The notes beneath the pieces are model-generated. The model did no database searches. It was not told the DNA's origin and saw only the letters and a program-made list of their open reading frames with translations. From Poteriospumella lacustris (lineage: Eukaryota; Sar; Chrysophyceae; Chromulinales; Dinobryaceae), in NCBI GenBank assembly GCA_008000375.1, contig SMOI01000050.1:102629-142497 (forward strand): DNA of 39,869 nt, given 5' to 3'. A program made the translations under genes and the position numbers. Below, piece after piece: positions 20,398 through 31,787 of this stretch. The number at the start of each line of letters is the position of its first letter. Position 1 is the first letter of the stretch.

Positions 20398-22121
20398 CTA
20401 GATCGTCTGGTGCAGCTTCGGAGCGTCGTGATGCCCTCCACCGCCACCGCCACCGCCACCAGCCGCCGCGCCACCGCCGCCCGCCGCGGTGGCGGGTCCA
20501 TCGTCGTCGTCGTTCTTCGCGGTGCCGACGCGTTTCTCCTTTTTGTTGCGCTGGGCGAAGAGTTTGTCGAGCAACGTGAAGTCGTTGGACATGCGCATGC
20601 GCTCCATCGTGTCGGCGATCTCGTGTTTGCGGGCGAGCGCGTTCTTCGCCTCGTCGTTGTGCCGCGCGAGCATCGCCTGGCGCTGCTGTTTGATGTCTTC
20701 GTACTTGTTGTCCTCCGTGTAGATCTTCTGCAGGATCTGTAACCGGCGGAATTCGTTCATCCGCGCGACGCGTTCGACGTTTTCGAGTTTGTCCTGGAGC
20801 TTGAGCTCGGTCATGAACTTCATCATCGAGATCTCCTGGTCGCGCTCCGCTTTGATGCGGCCGTAGACCTGGTCGCGCTCGTTGCGCTTGTCGATGATCT
20901 CTTGGCGGTGGTCCATGCGGTGTTGGTAGGCATCGACAAGCCGTTGGAACCGTAGGCGGTTGCGCTCGGTGCGTTGCGTCGCTTGTTTCTTCAACGCGTC
21001 GAGTTCTTCTTTGTGCTTCTCCTTCGCCCGCTGCGCCGCCTGCGTCTGCCGCGCGTCGTATTCCTGCTCGACGCGTTCGTGTTCTTCGATGCGCTTGTGG
21101 ATGGCCTCCATGATGCGCTTCGTCGACTTCTCGCGCTGTTCCTCGAGCTCGAGGCGCTTGCGCTCTTTCTTCTCTTCCAACTGCTGCACGATGCGCCGCT
21201 CGCGCTCGAGCATCTTCAGTCGGTTCTGCTCGGCGACGTCTTCTTGCGCCTTCAGCAGCGCCTCCGTCTTCTGCCGCGCCTCTTCCACCTTGCGCTTGCG
21301 TTCTTCGTCCATTTCGCGCGCGTGTTTGGCGATCTCGCGTTCTTTGATCAGCTGCTGCTTCTTCAGCTTCTCGGCGACTTCGGCTTCCCGCCGACCCAAC
21401 GCGCGACGCCGCGCGGCTTCTTCGCGTTCGATGCGTTTCAGTTCTTCTTCACGGGCTTGGCGGCGTTTCTCTTCCTCGGCTTTCTCCTCGGCGACTTTCT
21501 TGTCGTGCAGCTTCTTCTTTTTGCGCTCTTCTTCTTCGGCGCGGGCGATTTTCGCCTGCGTCTCGGCGAGGGTGCGTTCTCGCTCGATGATGCGGTTCAG
21601 CTCGTCCTGCTGCCGACGACGCAGGGCCTCCATGCGCTTCTCTTCGATTTCAATCAACGCGGCGGCTTTGCGTTCTTCGGCGAGGCGGATTTCTTCCGGC
21701 GTCAGTTGTTTGGGCGCGGCGCCAGCGCCGGCGGCGTCGGTGTGCGTCGTCGTGGGCGACTTGCTGCGCGACTTCTTCTCGCTGAAGCTCATGACCTGGG
21801 TGCGCTCCTTGCGGACGGTGTTGATCTTCTCTGTGGGCAGCAACAGGAGGCAATGGTGAGCGGTGGGATGGGGGCAGCGGCGGGGGCAGCGGCGGGTCGC
21901 AGTGGAGACTCACCTCTTCGTTTGTGCTCGAAGGTGTCGTATTTGATGGTCACCATCTCAGGCGTCATGCCTTTTTCTTTGAACAGTCGCTTGGAACGTG
22001 GATAGAGCTCAGAAGGATCCAAGCCGGTGCGCAAACAGGCTTCGAGCGTACGCGGAGAGTTGATCTCTCGATACGTGCCGTTGGCCTGCTCGAAGTTGTC
22101 AACGGTGATAAGTACTTCCAT
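20398..22121 (-). CDS. CCDC177-like coiled-coil protein
   Basis: Two exons: 22121-21914 and 21830-20398, with an 83-nt intron (GTGAGT...CACAG); the spliced product is 546 aa. The N-terminus (MEVLITVDNFEQANGTYREI) is followed by SPRTLEACLRTGLDPSELYPRS at about residues 22-44, which resembles the conserved N-terminal motif of the CCDC177/DUF4659 family (SPRSLEAC...GVxPxELLPR). The rest is a long, highly charged single alpha-helix/coiled coil (runs of EEERKKKKL, REEEARRR type) to about residue 500, then an Asp run and a Gly/His tail. The ATG at 22121 opens exon 1 directly. Convergent with CFAP47. A cytoskeletal or ciliary role is likely from the fold and context but not shown. Confidence 0.8.
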
Positions 22122-22807
22122 ATCGACCAGTTGCGAGACACCTCAAGTTGAACGGGGATGACGCTAGGTGACGTATATCCAACAACAGTGGAAATTGGCG
22201 ATAGAATCGACGACGAGGAGGGCGACACGTTCAGAAAAAACTCCCCTCGGATTGCAGGATGATGGTCCACCAGTCGTTCACTGAGGAAGTCAATAAGCTG
22301 TTGTTGGATAGAAATGAGCGCCAAGAGAGAGATAGGCCTCCTAGTTGCTGCTTCTTCTTTGTTCCAATGTCGATCGACGCGGCAGTTGTCGATACGACGG
22401 CGGCTGCGACGGCGACGGCGACGGCGGCTGCAACGGCAGCGGCGACCGTTTCGCGTTTCGAACGAAACGGCCGCACACCGCCCGGCGCACCGACACACGC
22501 TCTCTCCCTGCGAAACCGCCTGCGGGCGACCTGCTGAGTATCGATCGGTACATGGCCATCAAGTTGCCCAGGGAGAGAACTGACGCTGCCTGGCCATTAT
22601 TGGCTACATCCTGAGCCTATAAACAGTAGTGAAGCGTGTAGATCTGACGAACAGACGAAGAGCATCCGTCGGGTGAGTGAAGGTGGCTGGCGCAGTGCCA
22701 GCCGTTTCGGAAATAGTTACGACATACGATCGCCTCTCTCTTGGCTCTCTCTCGCCCCTCCACTGCAGGGCGGCTACAGCTGATGCGTCTCCTCAACGGT
22801 GACAGAG
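22122..22807. other. Intergenic region between CCDC177-like start and SPEF2-like stop
   Basis: 686 bp between two minus-strand genes; it contains the upstream region of the CCDC177-like gene and the 3' flank of the SPEF2-like gene. A perfect inverted repeat CGTTTCG-AA-CGAAACG lies at 22454-22469, preceded by imperfect GGCGAC/GGCTGC repeats (about 22398-22445). No gene is supported. Confidence 0.45.
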
Positions 22808-25800
22808 TTAATAGAGGCCGTCGTCTTCCGCTTCGAGCGCGGCGCCCGGTGGGGGCGTCATCGCCATCGCGTCGTCGTCGACGACCCCCGCCGCCTCCGC
22901 CGCGGCGTCGTCTCCGTCGGCGGCGGCGGCGGCCACAATCGCGTGTCGCGACTGCGGCCGCAGCTCCACCTGTGGCGCCACCGTCTCGCCCCCCTCAGCG
23001 CCCGTCGCGTTCGCTTGGAAGTAGACGGCGTATTTGGCCAGCAGATCGGCCTGCTGGTGCTGCTCCTCCAGCAGCAGCTCGTTGAAGGCCGCCAGCTTCG
23101 CCGCCGCCGGCGTCAGACCCATGTCCAAGTACTCCTCTTCGCGCTGTTGCCGCGCCGTCGCCTGCGTCGCCAGCAGCGCTTCCCGATCACGCGCGTAGCG
23201 TTCTTCGTAGCGATGCTGCAGCACCGCGGCGGTGGTGGGTACGCCCGCCGTCAACGTCGACGCGCGCTGCACGTGCAACGCGACGAACAGCGCCTCTTCT
23301 TCGCCCGCGCGATACTCGCCCCCACCGCCCGCTAAACCCGCAACGAACGGGTCACTGCTGCCGCGCGGGTTGTTGAAGCCGCCGCTGAGCGAGCCCCGCA
23401 ACGACGCCGACCGCGACGCTTTGCGTCCACCGAGACCGACGCTGCCCGCGCCGCCACCGCCACCGCCGTTGCCGCTGCCGACAAACGACAACCGCATCGA
23501 CGACGAACGCAGCTTCTGCAACGACGCCTGTCGCTGTCGCTGGTAGTGCGACACCCCCGCGGGTGTCTCGTAGTCCTCGCGCAGCGCCGGCGGCAGCAGC
23601 GTCGGCGCCAACGTCCGCCACACGGTGTCCGACTGCACCGTCGGACACGCGTCGCTCGTCACCAGCCACAGATCCCCCAACGCCGTCGCTTCGGCAATGG
23701 CGGCCTGGATCACGTCGACCAGCCCCTGCGTCGCCCGCAACTCGCGGCTGAAGCGATCCTGCGTCAGGCGGCCGAGCAACGCGAAGAGGTCGGCGTCGTT
23801 CTCCGTCAGCCACGTCACATGCCGCGACACCGACTGCTCCAGGTGTCGCCCCGCGTGCAGGAACTTCTCTGCTTCGTACCAGACCGCCGCTTCGACCGCC
23901 GCGCAGAGGGCGTCATCGGTGCCGTAGAAGAGGTCGCGGTGGACGGTGAATTGGCCCCGTTGCCATTTGGCGACGTCGTCTTGCACCGCTTTCCACATCT
24001 CGTGAAACGGCTCGCAGACGCCGGCGTTGGGGTCTTCGCCTTTCTTCGGCTGTCGCACAGAACAGAACAGAACAGAACACCGTCAAAGACGAGACACACA
24101 CGCGACACAAACGACGCGACACAGAACAGGACACGTACCTTGGCGGGCGGTTTCGCTTTGCCTTTGCCCCCCGCGGCGGCGGCGGCGTCGGCTTCGTCGG
24201 ATTTGTCGACGGGCTGCGGAATCTTGCTCGTCCAGACGGTCGCCTGGGTCAGCAGCGGGGCGATGGCCTCGCGGTACGCGGTGAAGTTGCTCATGGCGCC
24301 CAGGACGCCGCCGGGCGCGCCGCCGGCCGCGTCTTTGCCACTTTTCTTCGCCGCGTCCTTCGCCGGCGGCGCTTTCGCCGCCGCGCCGCCTTTCTTACCG
24401 TCTTTGCCCGCGCCGGCGGCTCCTGCGCCGCTGCCTTCCGCCTCGATCACCGTGGGCAGCACGGGCTCCAGGTCGTTGCGGACGCGCACGTGCGCGGGGA
24501 AGCCCTGCAGCGCCTTCGCCGTGTCGAAGACGACGTCCAACGCGACGTAGAACCGTTGCAATTCCGCCTGCAGCAGCAACGCGGCCTCACACTGCACGCG
24601 GTACTGCCACACGGCCAAACAGCCATCGGCCGCGTACTTCGCGACCATCGCCGTCGCCTCGGCCAGCTTCTGCTCGCTTAACTGGCAGAAGAAATCGCGC
24701 AGCAGCAGCGTGCGCAGCGTCAACTCGGCGACGCAGTCGGGGTCGAAGCGTAGTTCGTCGGGCATATCGTCGTTGAAGCGCTGGACGAAGGCGTCGAGGA
24801 ACGTTTGGCGTCCGTCGTCGCGGAGCAGAAACGCGGCGACGAGGTCGAGCAGGCAGCGGTTGCGTTGCAGCGCCTGGAAGCGAATGTCGCGCAACGCGGC
24901 GCAGAAGTCGCGCCCGTTGAGCGTCGACGACGTCTCGGCCTGCGTCCAGAGCGCGTTCAACGCGGCGGCGTGGCGTGGCAACAGCAGCGTCGACTCGGCG
25001 TGGGTCACGGGGCGCGGGGGAAACGGGTAGCCAGGTGTCGCGGCCCGCGACGACGGCGACGAGGCCGACGGGTCCGCTGCGTCGCCCTCCGCGTGCTCTG
25101 CGGCCGCTGCCGCTGCCGCCGGAGCAGGCGCAGCAGCCGCCGCGGGAGCAGCCGCCTTGGCGCCTTTGCCCTTCGCCGCTGCCTGTGCCGCCGCGGCCTC
25201 CGCAGCGGCCGCGGCGGCGGCGGCTTCCGCGGCGGCTGCTTCGGCCGCTGCCTTCGCCGCGGCCACCGCCGCCGCTTCGGCTTCGTCACAGGCCATCGTC
25301 ACGACACGTTCGACGATCTCGTCGGCCGCGACCTGCAGCGCGTCCTCGACGACCGGCGGCAGCACCGACGCGTCCACGTACCGCGCGATGGCCTCTTCCA
25401 CGTCGTGCACCTGCCAAAAGTCTTCCCCCCAGCGCTCCTCGGGAATGAAACGCGCACGCAACGCCTCCGCTTTGCGCTCGATGAGCTCGTCGATCTCCCA
25501 GGCGGACGTCGTCGGCGCCTCGGCGGCGTCTTCACCGTCACCGTCACCGTCACCGGTCGCCACCGCGGTGGTGGGCGACACGTCCTCCAGCGCGTGCAAA
25601 TACGTCGCCAACGCGGCGATGTGTTGCACTTCGCGACGCGCAAAGGTCACATCGACACCGACGGTCGCACGTGGATGTTGTGGGTCATGAATCTGCTGCA
25701 GGGCGCGGACCGAGGCGGTCTGGTCGTTGATGTACACCGTCTCTTGGGTATACAGCGCCCGCCGAGCGGTCGTACGGTCCTTGATCAACCGCTCGACGAG

Positions 25801-27934
25801 CAGTTGCTCCTCGTACGCTTGGGCACTGGCCGCACTGGCGCCCGTGGTGGGGCCGTCGGCGCCGTTGTGGTCGGAGAGGCACCGCTGGGGGTAATCGGTG
25901 CACAGCAACACGTCGATGCCCGCCCGCTCGATGGAATAGTCCCAATGCACCGCCGTCTCGTGCGCGGCGTACGGCGACAGGTAATCCGACGGTTGTGGAC
26001 GGGGTTGGTCATAGCGAATCCCCGAGAACGCCTGCATCAAGAGCAGACACTGCTCACTCGTCGAGGGGAAATCGACGAGCACGAAACCGTTGTTGACGGC
26101 GGGGATCTGTGCGATCGCGTGCATGATCAAGCGGACGTACAACGGGTCGGTGATGGGTTCGCCCGCCTGCAACAACTGCAAGACGTTGTCACAGAGCGTC
26201 ACGTAGTCACTGTCGGAAGACGTCGCGTCTGCAGGACACACAGCGACACACACCATTCCGAAACGGTTCGCAGTTCAAGGTGAGTCACCACGGTCGCAGG
26301 TATACACAGGGCAAGAGTCGGGGGGAGGGAGAACGTACATTCTTGAGCGACGATGCTCGCGAGGATCACTTCGACGGAAATGACCGTCAACCGCGGAATC
26401 AAACGCACCAGCGCGTCTTTCATACGATGGCGTAGGGCCAGGGATGCACCAAAGAGTGCAACCCGCATGGAGATGTGACGCGTGTCGATGACTGGCTCCG
26501 GTTCCGGTGGCAGCGGCTTCTCGGCAGAGCGCACGGCGATGATGGCCTCGGAGAGGTAATGACTGGGGTCGGTCCGATGCAGCCAGGCAGGCGTGACGTG
26601 TGCATCCCGATCGCTGGGTAAATGCGATGCCGCCGCTGCCGCCGCCGCTTCTGTAGACTCAGCAGGGGCAGAGGAGGTCGCCCCGTCGTGTGCGTCGCCC
26701 GACGAGGCTGTCGCGTTGGCGGTGCACTCGTCGATGTTCCGTGCGACGAGCGCTTGCCATTCATCGGCAGCCAGATACGAACTGCAGGTGGTGGGCTTGG
26801 GAACCGTCGTTGTGGCAGTGGTAGTGGCGGTGGCAGAGGCATCCGCACGACTGGGATTCGCCGTCAACGGTCGCGAGGTGGGGTCGGTGTCGTGCTCGGA
26901 GCCCTCCGCGATCGCACCCATCGCCTCACCCGCGTCCGTCGCCCCTGTGGCGTTCCCATGGGTCGTATCCAAGACATAAGCAGCGGAGAAGACCTGATCC
27001 GTCAACCAGGGTGTATTGGCAAACAGGGGGCGATCGGAGACGTTGAAGGGCACCAACAACGTCGACGGCAACACCGGCACGACGGGCGGCAGCGCCTTTG
27101 GAAACGGCCCATCATAGACCACCGCATGCTTGATATCCTGCCACAAGAGATCCGGAATCACGGTAGAGGTCGGCGAAGCCGTAGAATACGCATCAGACGT
27201 TGACCGATGATCGGCGATGCCGGTCATTTCGCGATACGTCAACACCCAATCGACGGCGTCGCAGAGTTTGCCGATGAATTCTTTGATCGTCACACTCACA
27301 TCCTTCTGGCCCGCATATTTCAAGGCGTTATTCGTGACTTCTCGTCGACGGAATTGAGAATTGGTATCCAAAAACGTTGTCCATTGGACTTCGCGTTTCG
27401 CTTCGACGTTTTCCCACGCCAAATCGTGCATACTTTGATTCGCGACGAGTTCTTCCATGCGCTTGTTCCGGTTACGTCGGTTCAACGCGATAATGTCTTT
27501 GAAGGCCATGACTTCCTTCTTCAATCCGATTTCTTCGTTTTCGCAATTGGCTTTCGTCAAGACGCGACCAACGACTTCTTCTTCGAAGAACGATCGCGAG
27601 TGGGTCACTTGACTCGCGTCCAACAAACGAACGTATTTCCGTCGTCGTTGCTCATGTTTGATACGTCGTTGGTTGTTTTCTTCACGTTTATGTGCAATTT
27701 GATTCCGTGACTCTTGGAACCCTTCGTCCAACGCGGCGGGATCCAAATAGGTCAGAGTCAGATCCATTTTTGGACTTTCCGTCTCAAAGAAGCCTGCACC
27801 CCACACACCAACAAAAAACCCAATATGCATTCAGCTTAACGTGCTTCACACAATGGGTATTACAAACAAACAAGCTTACCTTTGGATGTCTTTCGACTGC
27901 CTTTCAACGTGACAGCTTTGGTGGTCGCAGCCAT
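22808..27934 (-). CDS. SPEF2-like axonemal protein with degenerate adenylate-kinase-like domain
   Basis: Four exons: 27934-27880, 27793-26339, 26228-24139 and 24049-22808. Introns are 86, 110 and 89 nt, and all junctions stay in frame, giving 1613 aa. SPEF2/CPC1 is a C1b central-pair projection protein. Residues about 20-230 are a charged helical region (HKREENNQRRIKHEQRRRKY). An adenylate-kinase-like fold follows: RVALFGASLALRHRM near 460 sits where the P-loop should be, and VNNGFVLVDFPSTSEQ near 545 matches the kinase DGFPRT segment. Later parts (LATYLHALEDV; LRATQGLVDVIQAAIAEATALGDLWLV) pattern like the SPEF2 C-terminal half. A poly-Ala/Glu linker lies near 25145-25290. Unlike animal SPEF2 there is no N-terminal calponin-homology domain, and the P-loop Gly-Lys is lost. 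AK-domain identity is firmer than the SPEF2 name. Confidence 0.65.
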
Positions 27935-28327
27935 GGTGAATGGTGGTCTGGTCTGTCTTTCTTCGTGTACTTTTCTTTGATATTCACGGGTTGGGCAGAT
28001 TAACCTTCCATTACACACTACACAACACCAATGACTGCCTTCCTTTTCTTGTGTTTCTGTGGTCTACTACCCCTGCCAAGTAGATAGGGTCACCTTCAAA
28101 AGGCCCCAGCGACGCGGCGGCGGCTTCGTCGTCGTCGTTCGCGTAACGGCTTTCACCCCGCCCCATATAGCGTTTACTATAGCCTCACAAGACAACATGC
28201 CGCTAACTTCAACGGTAAAGAAGTGACTTGTTTCATCGACAGCGACAGCGACGGCGGCCTCCTTCGAAGAAAAGCGATACACTCACATGGATACACTGCA
28301 TTATCTTGCACAAGACGTGTAGCCCTG
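27935..28327. promoter_or_regulatory. Divergent intergenic region, SPEF2-like / small membrane protein
   Basis: 393 bp between start codons at 27934 (minus) and 28328 (plus). Nothing coding is supported; an upstream extension of the plus-strand frame to 28223 starts with GTG only. Shared-promoter role inferred from orientation. Confidence 0.4.
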
Positions 28328-28591
28328 ATGCCTGCCAAGACGATGATGGGAGAAGAGACGGTGAAAGTTGTCGCTCGTTTGGCGATTGATTCAGTTCCTC
28401 AAGACGTGCGTAACTATGAAGTTTTGGCGGAACGGACGACGATCGCGATTGAAAATGCCCTCAATACGGTGACGAAGATGGAGAAACCCGTCAAGTTTTG
28501 TCTTTATTGCATTGGTGTTTCGTTTGTTCTCTTTGGTGCCTCGCGCATGATCCATGCGTTCCGCTCGACGCGTCCCACCAAAGCCGATTGA
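28328..28591 (+). CDS. Small single-pass membrane protein, unrecognised
   Basis: An 87-aa ORF starting at the first ATG of the frame (MPAKTMMGEETVKVVARLA); a second possible ATG is five codons later. It has an amphipathic N-terminal half (DSVPQDVRNYEVLAERTTIA) and one hydrophobic helix at about residues 58-78 (FCLYCIGVSFVLFGASRMI), followed by a short basic tail RSTRPTKAD. There is no signal peptide, so it resembles a tail-anchored or mitochondrial-membrane small protein. I do not recognise a family. The even hydrophobic helix, the ATG context and the divergent position opposite the SPEF2-like gene support it being real, but an additional upstream exon cannot be excluded. Confidence 0.6.
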   Translation: MPAKTMMGEETVKVVARLAIDSVPQDVRNYEVLAERTTIAIENALNTVTKMEKPVKFCLYCIGVSFVLFGASRMIHAFRSTRPTKAD

Positions 28592-29193
28592 AGGAGCTGC
28601 AGCCCTCAACCCGATCAGTATATTCTGTGCTTTTTGTCGCAGTATCAGTCCATAGAACAAACATTGATTGCTGTGTGTAATTTTCCATGTAAATTGAGCG
28701 ATTGGCGGTGAGAGAAGAAACAGATCATCTATGTACGTTGACAGGGACGCGACGCGAGGGGGTAGAGGGTTTCAATGCGATTCACGTCGACGGTCATTTT
28801 CGTGAATCTCACACATCACAGCTCCTCGGCAAGGAGCATCGAACAGAGAAGAAGAAGGACGAAAAAATGAGCAATAACAGTCCACGAGAGTGGCCATTGG
28901 CGATAAACCGTGCAACAAATGCAACACACAGACGCAGACACAGACAACACGAACCGATCAAACTGTAGACAGCGCAAGCGATACTGTATCGCTATATCAC
29001 GCACACAACATAACACAACACAACACAAAACACACAAATACAACCACCGAGAACCGAGTGAGAGACAGCGCGAAGAAAACAGACAGACAACGCCCCCCCC
29101 CCGCTAGGTACAAACGGCGCATAGCAAACGATGTAAAACACGTAGTGGGCACACACGACAGGTGACCAGTTCTGTATGTGTGTCAGAACTCTT
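28592..29193. other. Convergent intergenic region with CA-rich tract
   Basis: 602 bp between stop codons of the small membrane protein and the four-TM gene. A long CA/ACA-rich stretch (about 28918-29045) gives only low-complexity ORFs, and a C run is at about 29091-29102. No gene seen. Confidence 0.5.
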
Positions 29194-31274
29194 CTATTTT
29201 TGATTCGCCGACAGCGACAAGGCCAACGCCAGCTGCAGTTCATCGTCTTCGATCGCACTGGCATCGTCGCGACGCCGCGTTGGAGAGGGCTGTGGCAGCG
29301 GCGGTGGGGGCGCATACGATGATGTGCCCACTGTCAGGTTCTGATGGCTGCGGTTATGACCAGTCATCGCTTTGGAGGACGTGGTGGCTGTGTGAGCAGC
29401 CGCAGCCGCTGCAGTAGACGCGGAGAGAGCGATGGCCAATTGCAGGTCTTCCTGCTCGCGCGAAAGCGTCGGGGTCGATGTCGTCGTGGCAGTAGCCGCA
29501 GCCGTTGGCGCGGACGTGTTACCCAGTGGCTCGTCGCGGCTGTAAAAGCGTTGTCGATTCGGTTGATGTTGATCGACTACGGCGGTCTGTTGGGACAGCG
29601 CCAAGGCCAACGCCAACTGATGCTGCTCGTCCTCCGCGGTGAATCGCGTCGTCTCCATCGCGACCGGGGCACCACGATGAGCGGTCCCACCCGTGGCATT
29701 CAATCCACGCGCGGCATCGTAGACAAACGAGGGCATCGGTGCTGCTGCCTCATTGGGAGAGTAATTGTCGTACGGCTGCATCTGCTGGCCCATGTGACCA
29801 TCGTACGGCGGCTGGTGCTGCGTCTGCAACGGACGGTACACGGCAGCAGGTTGATGCTGAGCAGCTGGTGCATTTATCGCCGTGTGCGGCTGCTGATGAT
29901 GATGCTGATGCTGTTGGTGCTGTTGATGCTGTTGCTGCGATGGTGCATATAGAGGAGGATAGGGAGAGGGCAGCTCGTGCGCGTCCTCTCGCTTTTGCTC
30001 TGGCGGCATCGACGATCCCGCATCAGGACCGATCAACATCAAGTCGCGGTCGGTTACGGGGTGCACATCATTCGTCGAGTGACCAAGAGCGCCAGGGATA
30101 CCTCCTCCCTCACCAGCTCGTCCACCTTCGACGCTATCGTCGTCCTCGTCGTCGTCCTCTTTCAACGGCACCACCTGCACGTGTTGTTTGTCCATCACTC
30201 GTGTACAGCCGAGCAATACCAGAGCGGCTATCCACAGGAACAGGTAGAGTATCGTCAAGCCACCAGTGACATACATGCCATATCTGTACTCGTAGGTCAT
30301 ATATACACACACATTCGTTGTCAACACATGGACTGCGTACACCACAGTCGCCGGTAGAGGGCTTACCCGAAGGGATAGATTTGCATGAAGCGGACGATAT
30401 CCGTACGACAAATCGAGTATGCACAGGCGACATGGGCATTGACTTCAAATGGTGTCAATCCATAGATATTCGATTGACATTCCAATGGATCCGCACCGCA
30501 GAAGGTCAACGCATACGAGGGGCATTGCATACACCGACTTCGCTGGATCTCACTGGGGCAGTGGTCATCGACCCAGTACCAAAACCAATCCGAATTGACT
30601 ACACATCGAACCCCATCAGAACAACAACAGGATCAGTTCCGAGCGTGGGTGGCATGCAAGAGAGAGGGAGAGAGAAAAGTGTTGTGCAAAAACACGTACC
30701 GTCACAGTTGTAGACCGCTTCGGAGAAAATGTAATCGAAGTATTCCGCGAGGGTATTCTCCAGGGAACTCATGGTGACATTGGCGATTTGTGCGCTCACG
30801 ATGGTGGTTGTATCGTCACTATTGGTAGCGGAAGCGACGATTTGGAGGTCATCGTATTGGTTGCGCATGATCTGCTGATACGAGTACAAGCGGTACGTCA
30901 CATATCCGGTGATGCACATCGCCACAAAGATTGTGACCGCCGTGATCGATAAACGAAACTTCCCAGTACATCGACCTAATGAGCATGTAAATGATAAGAG
31001 GAATGGTGGATCATCAATTGGTTGGGAAAGACGTACCCTCCGTGTCGGCGAAGTTGTTGCTCGCCTCTTGAGCGATTAAAGCGGTTGTCAAGATGATCAA
31101 CCCAATGAGAACGATCCCAATTGCCACCCACATGACCATACTTTGAACAATCATTGTTCCGCTTGCAAACTGAACCAACAATGTTGCACCAGCGGCAACA
31201 ATGGCCAGCCCCACGAGGGAGACAAGGCTTGCGAATGCCAGTACGGAGAGGTTTGCGGTCCGGTCAACCCCCAT
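29194..31274 (-). CDS. Four-TM tetraspanin-like protein with PPxY and three UIM-like motifs in its tail
   Basis: Four exons: 31274-31037, 30975-30700, 30598-30367 and 30283-29194 (introns 61, 101 and 83 nt), 611 aa. Topology resembles a tetraspanin: TM1 about 9-31, TM2 about 42-66, TM3 about 86-106, a large Cys-rich extracellular loop about 107-250, and TM4 about 251-272 (TGGLTILYLFLWIAALVLLG). The loop has about ten cysteines (SRCMQCPSYALTFCG) but no canonical CCG motif. The 335-residue cytoplasmic tail is unusual. It has an acidic patch, the PPxY motif PPLY near residue 358 (29947-29958), a Gln/His tract, and three UIM-like helices: EDEQHQLALALALSQQ (about 465), EQEDLQLAIALSAS (about 523) and EDDELQLALALSLSAN at the very C-terminus. 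This suggests recruitment of a WW-domain ubiquitin ligase and ubiquitinated cargo; function is inferred. Confidence 0.82.
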
Positions 31275-31787
31275 TTAGAATCGGAAATGGTATTTAAGCA
31301 AAACAATGGCTGAATACAACCTTCAATTCTCTCGAATGGGCCTTGTCACGATTCAACTGCAATAACGCTGTTCAACGGTTCCTTTCTTCTGTTCCTGCAT
31401 ACATACTAGTGATACACCAACGTTGTTTCTTTAGGAAAGCGCCAATTGTGTTCCTTGTGCTACCTTCAATGCTTTCTATTGTTTTCCTTCCCAGTTCTTT
31501 TGTGTCTCCTGTTCCCGCAAAATGAACGAACAGGTTCCGTGGAGAGTGGTGACTGTTGGAGAGTTGCCCCTTCTTCTGGGCTGGAACTGTCTGGGAAATG
31601 TGGGTCTCCAGACGGCTTCGTCGCCTCATCACTCGACACTCGACTCGACTCGCCCATCATGGTCACTGGTTATGGGGTACTCGCAGGCCTACAATCTTTT
31701 CATTGGGCCCATTGTAATACATTTGTTTGCTTTTGGGACTATCTTTTATCTTTCTTTGTGAAGATTGGCAAAAAGAATAGGAAAAAA
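31275..31787. promoter_or_regulatory. Divergent intergenic region, four-TM protein / CBM9-like protein
   Basis: 513 bp between start codons. The plus-strand frame of the secreted protein is open upstream to 31446, but the sequence between is not family-like and the signal peptide begins at 31788. No other gene supported. Confidence 0.4.

Noticed and set aside
20974-22005. 343- and 299-codon plus-strand frames over the CCDC177-like gene
   Set aside because: Phe/Leu/Ser-rich reverse complement of Glu/Lys/Arg codons; a coiled-coil shadow, although it looks membrane-like.
24805-26283. 492-codon plus-strand frame over the SPEF2-like gene
   Set aside because: Shadow of the GC-rich minus-strand exon; no family features.
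31446-31787. Upstream extension of the CBM9-like protein by 114 codons
   Set aside because: Would bury a good signal peptide; the upstream part is compositionally unlike the protein.
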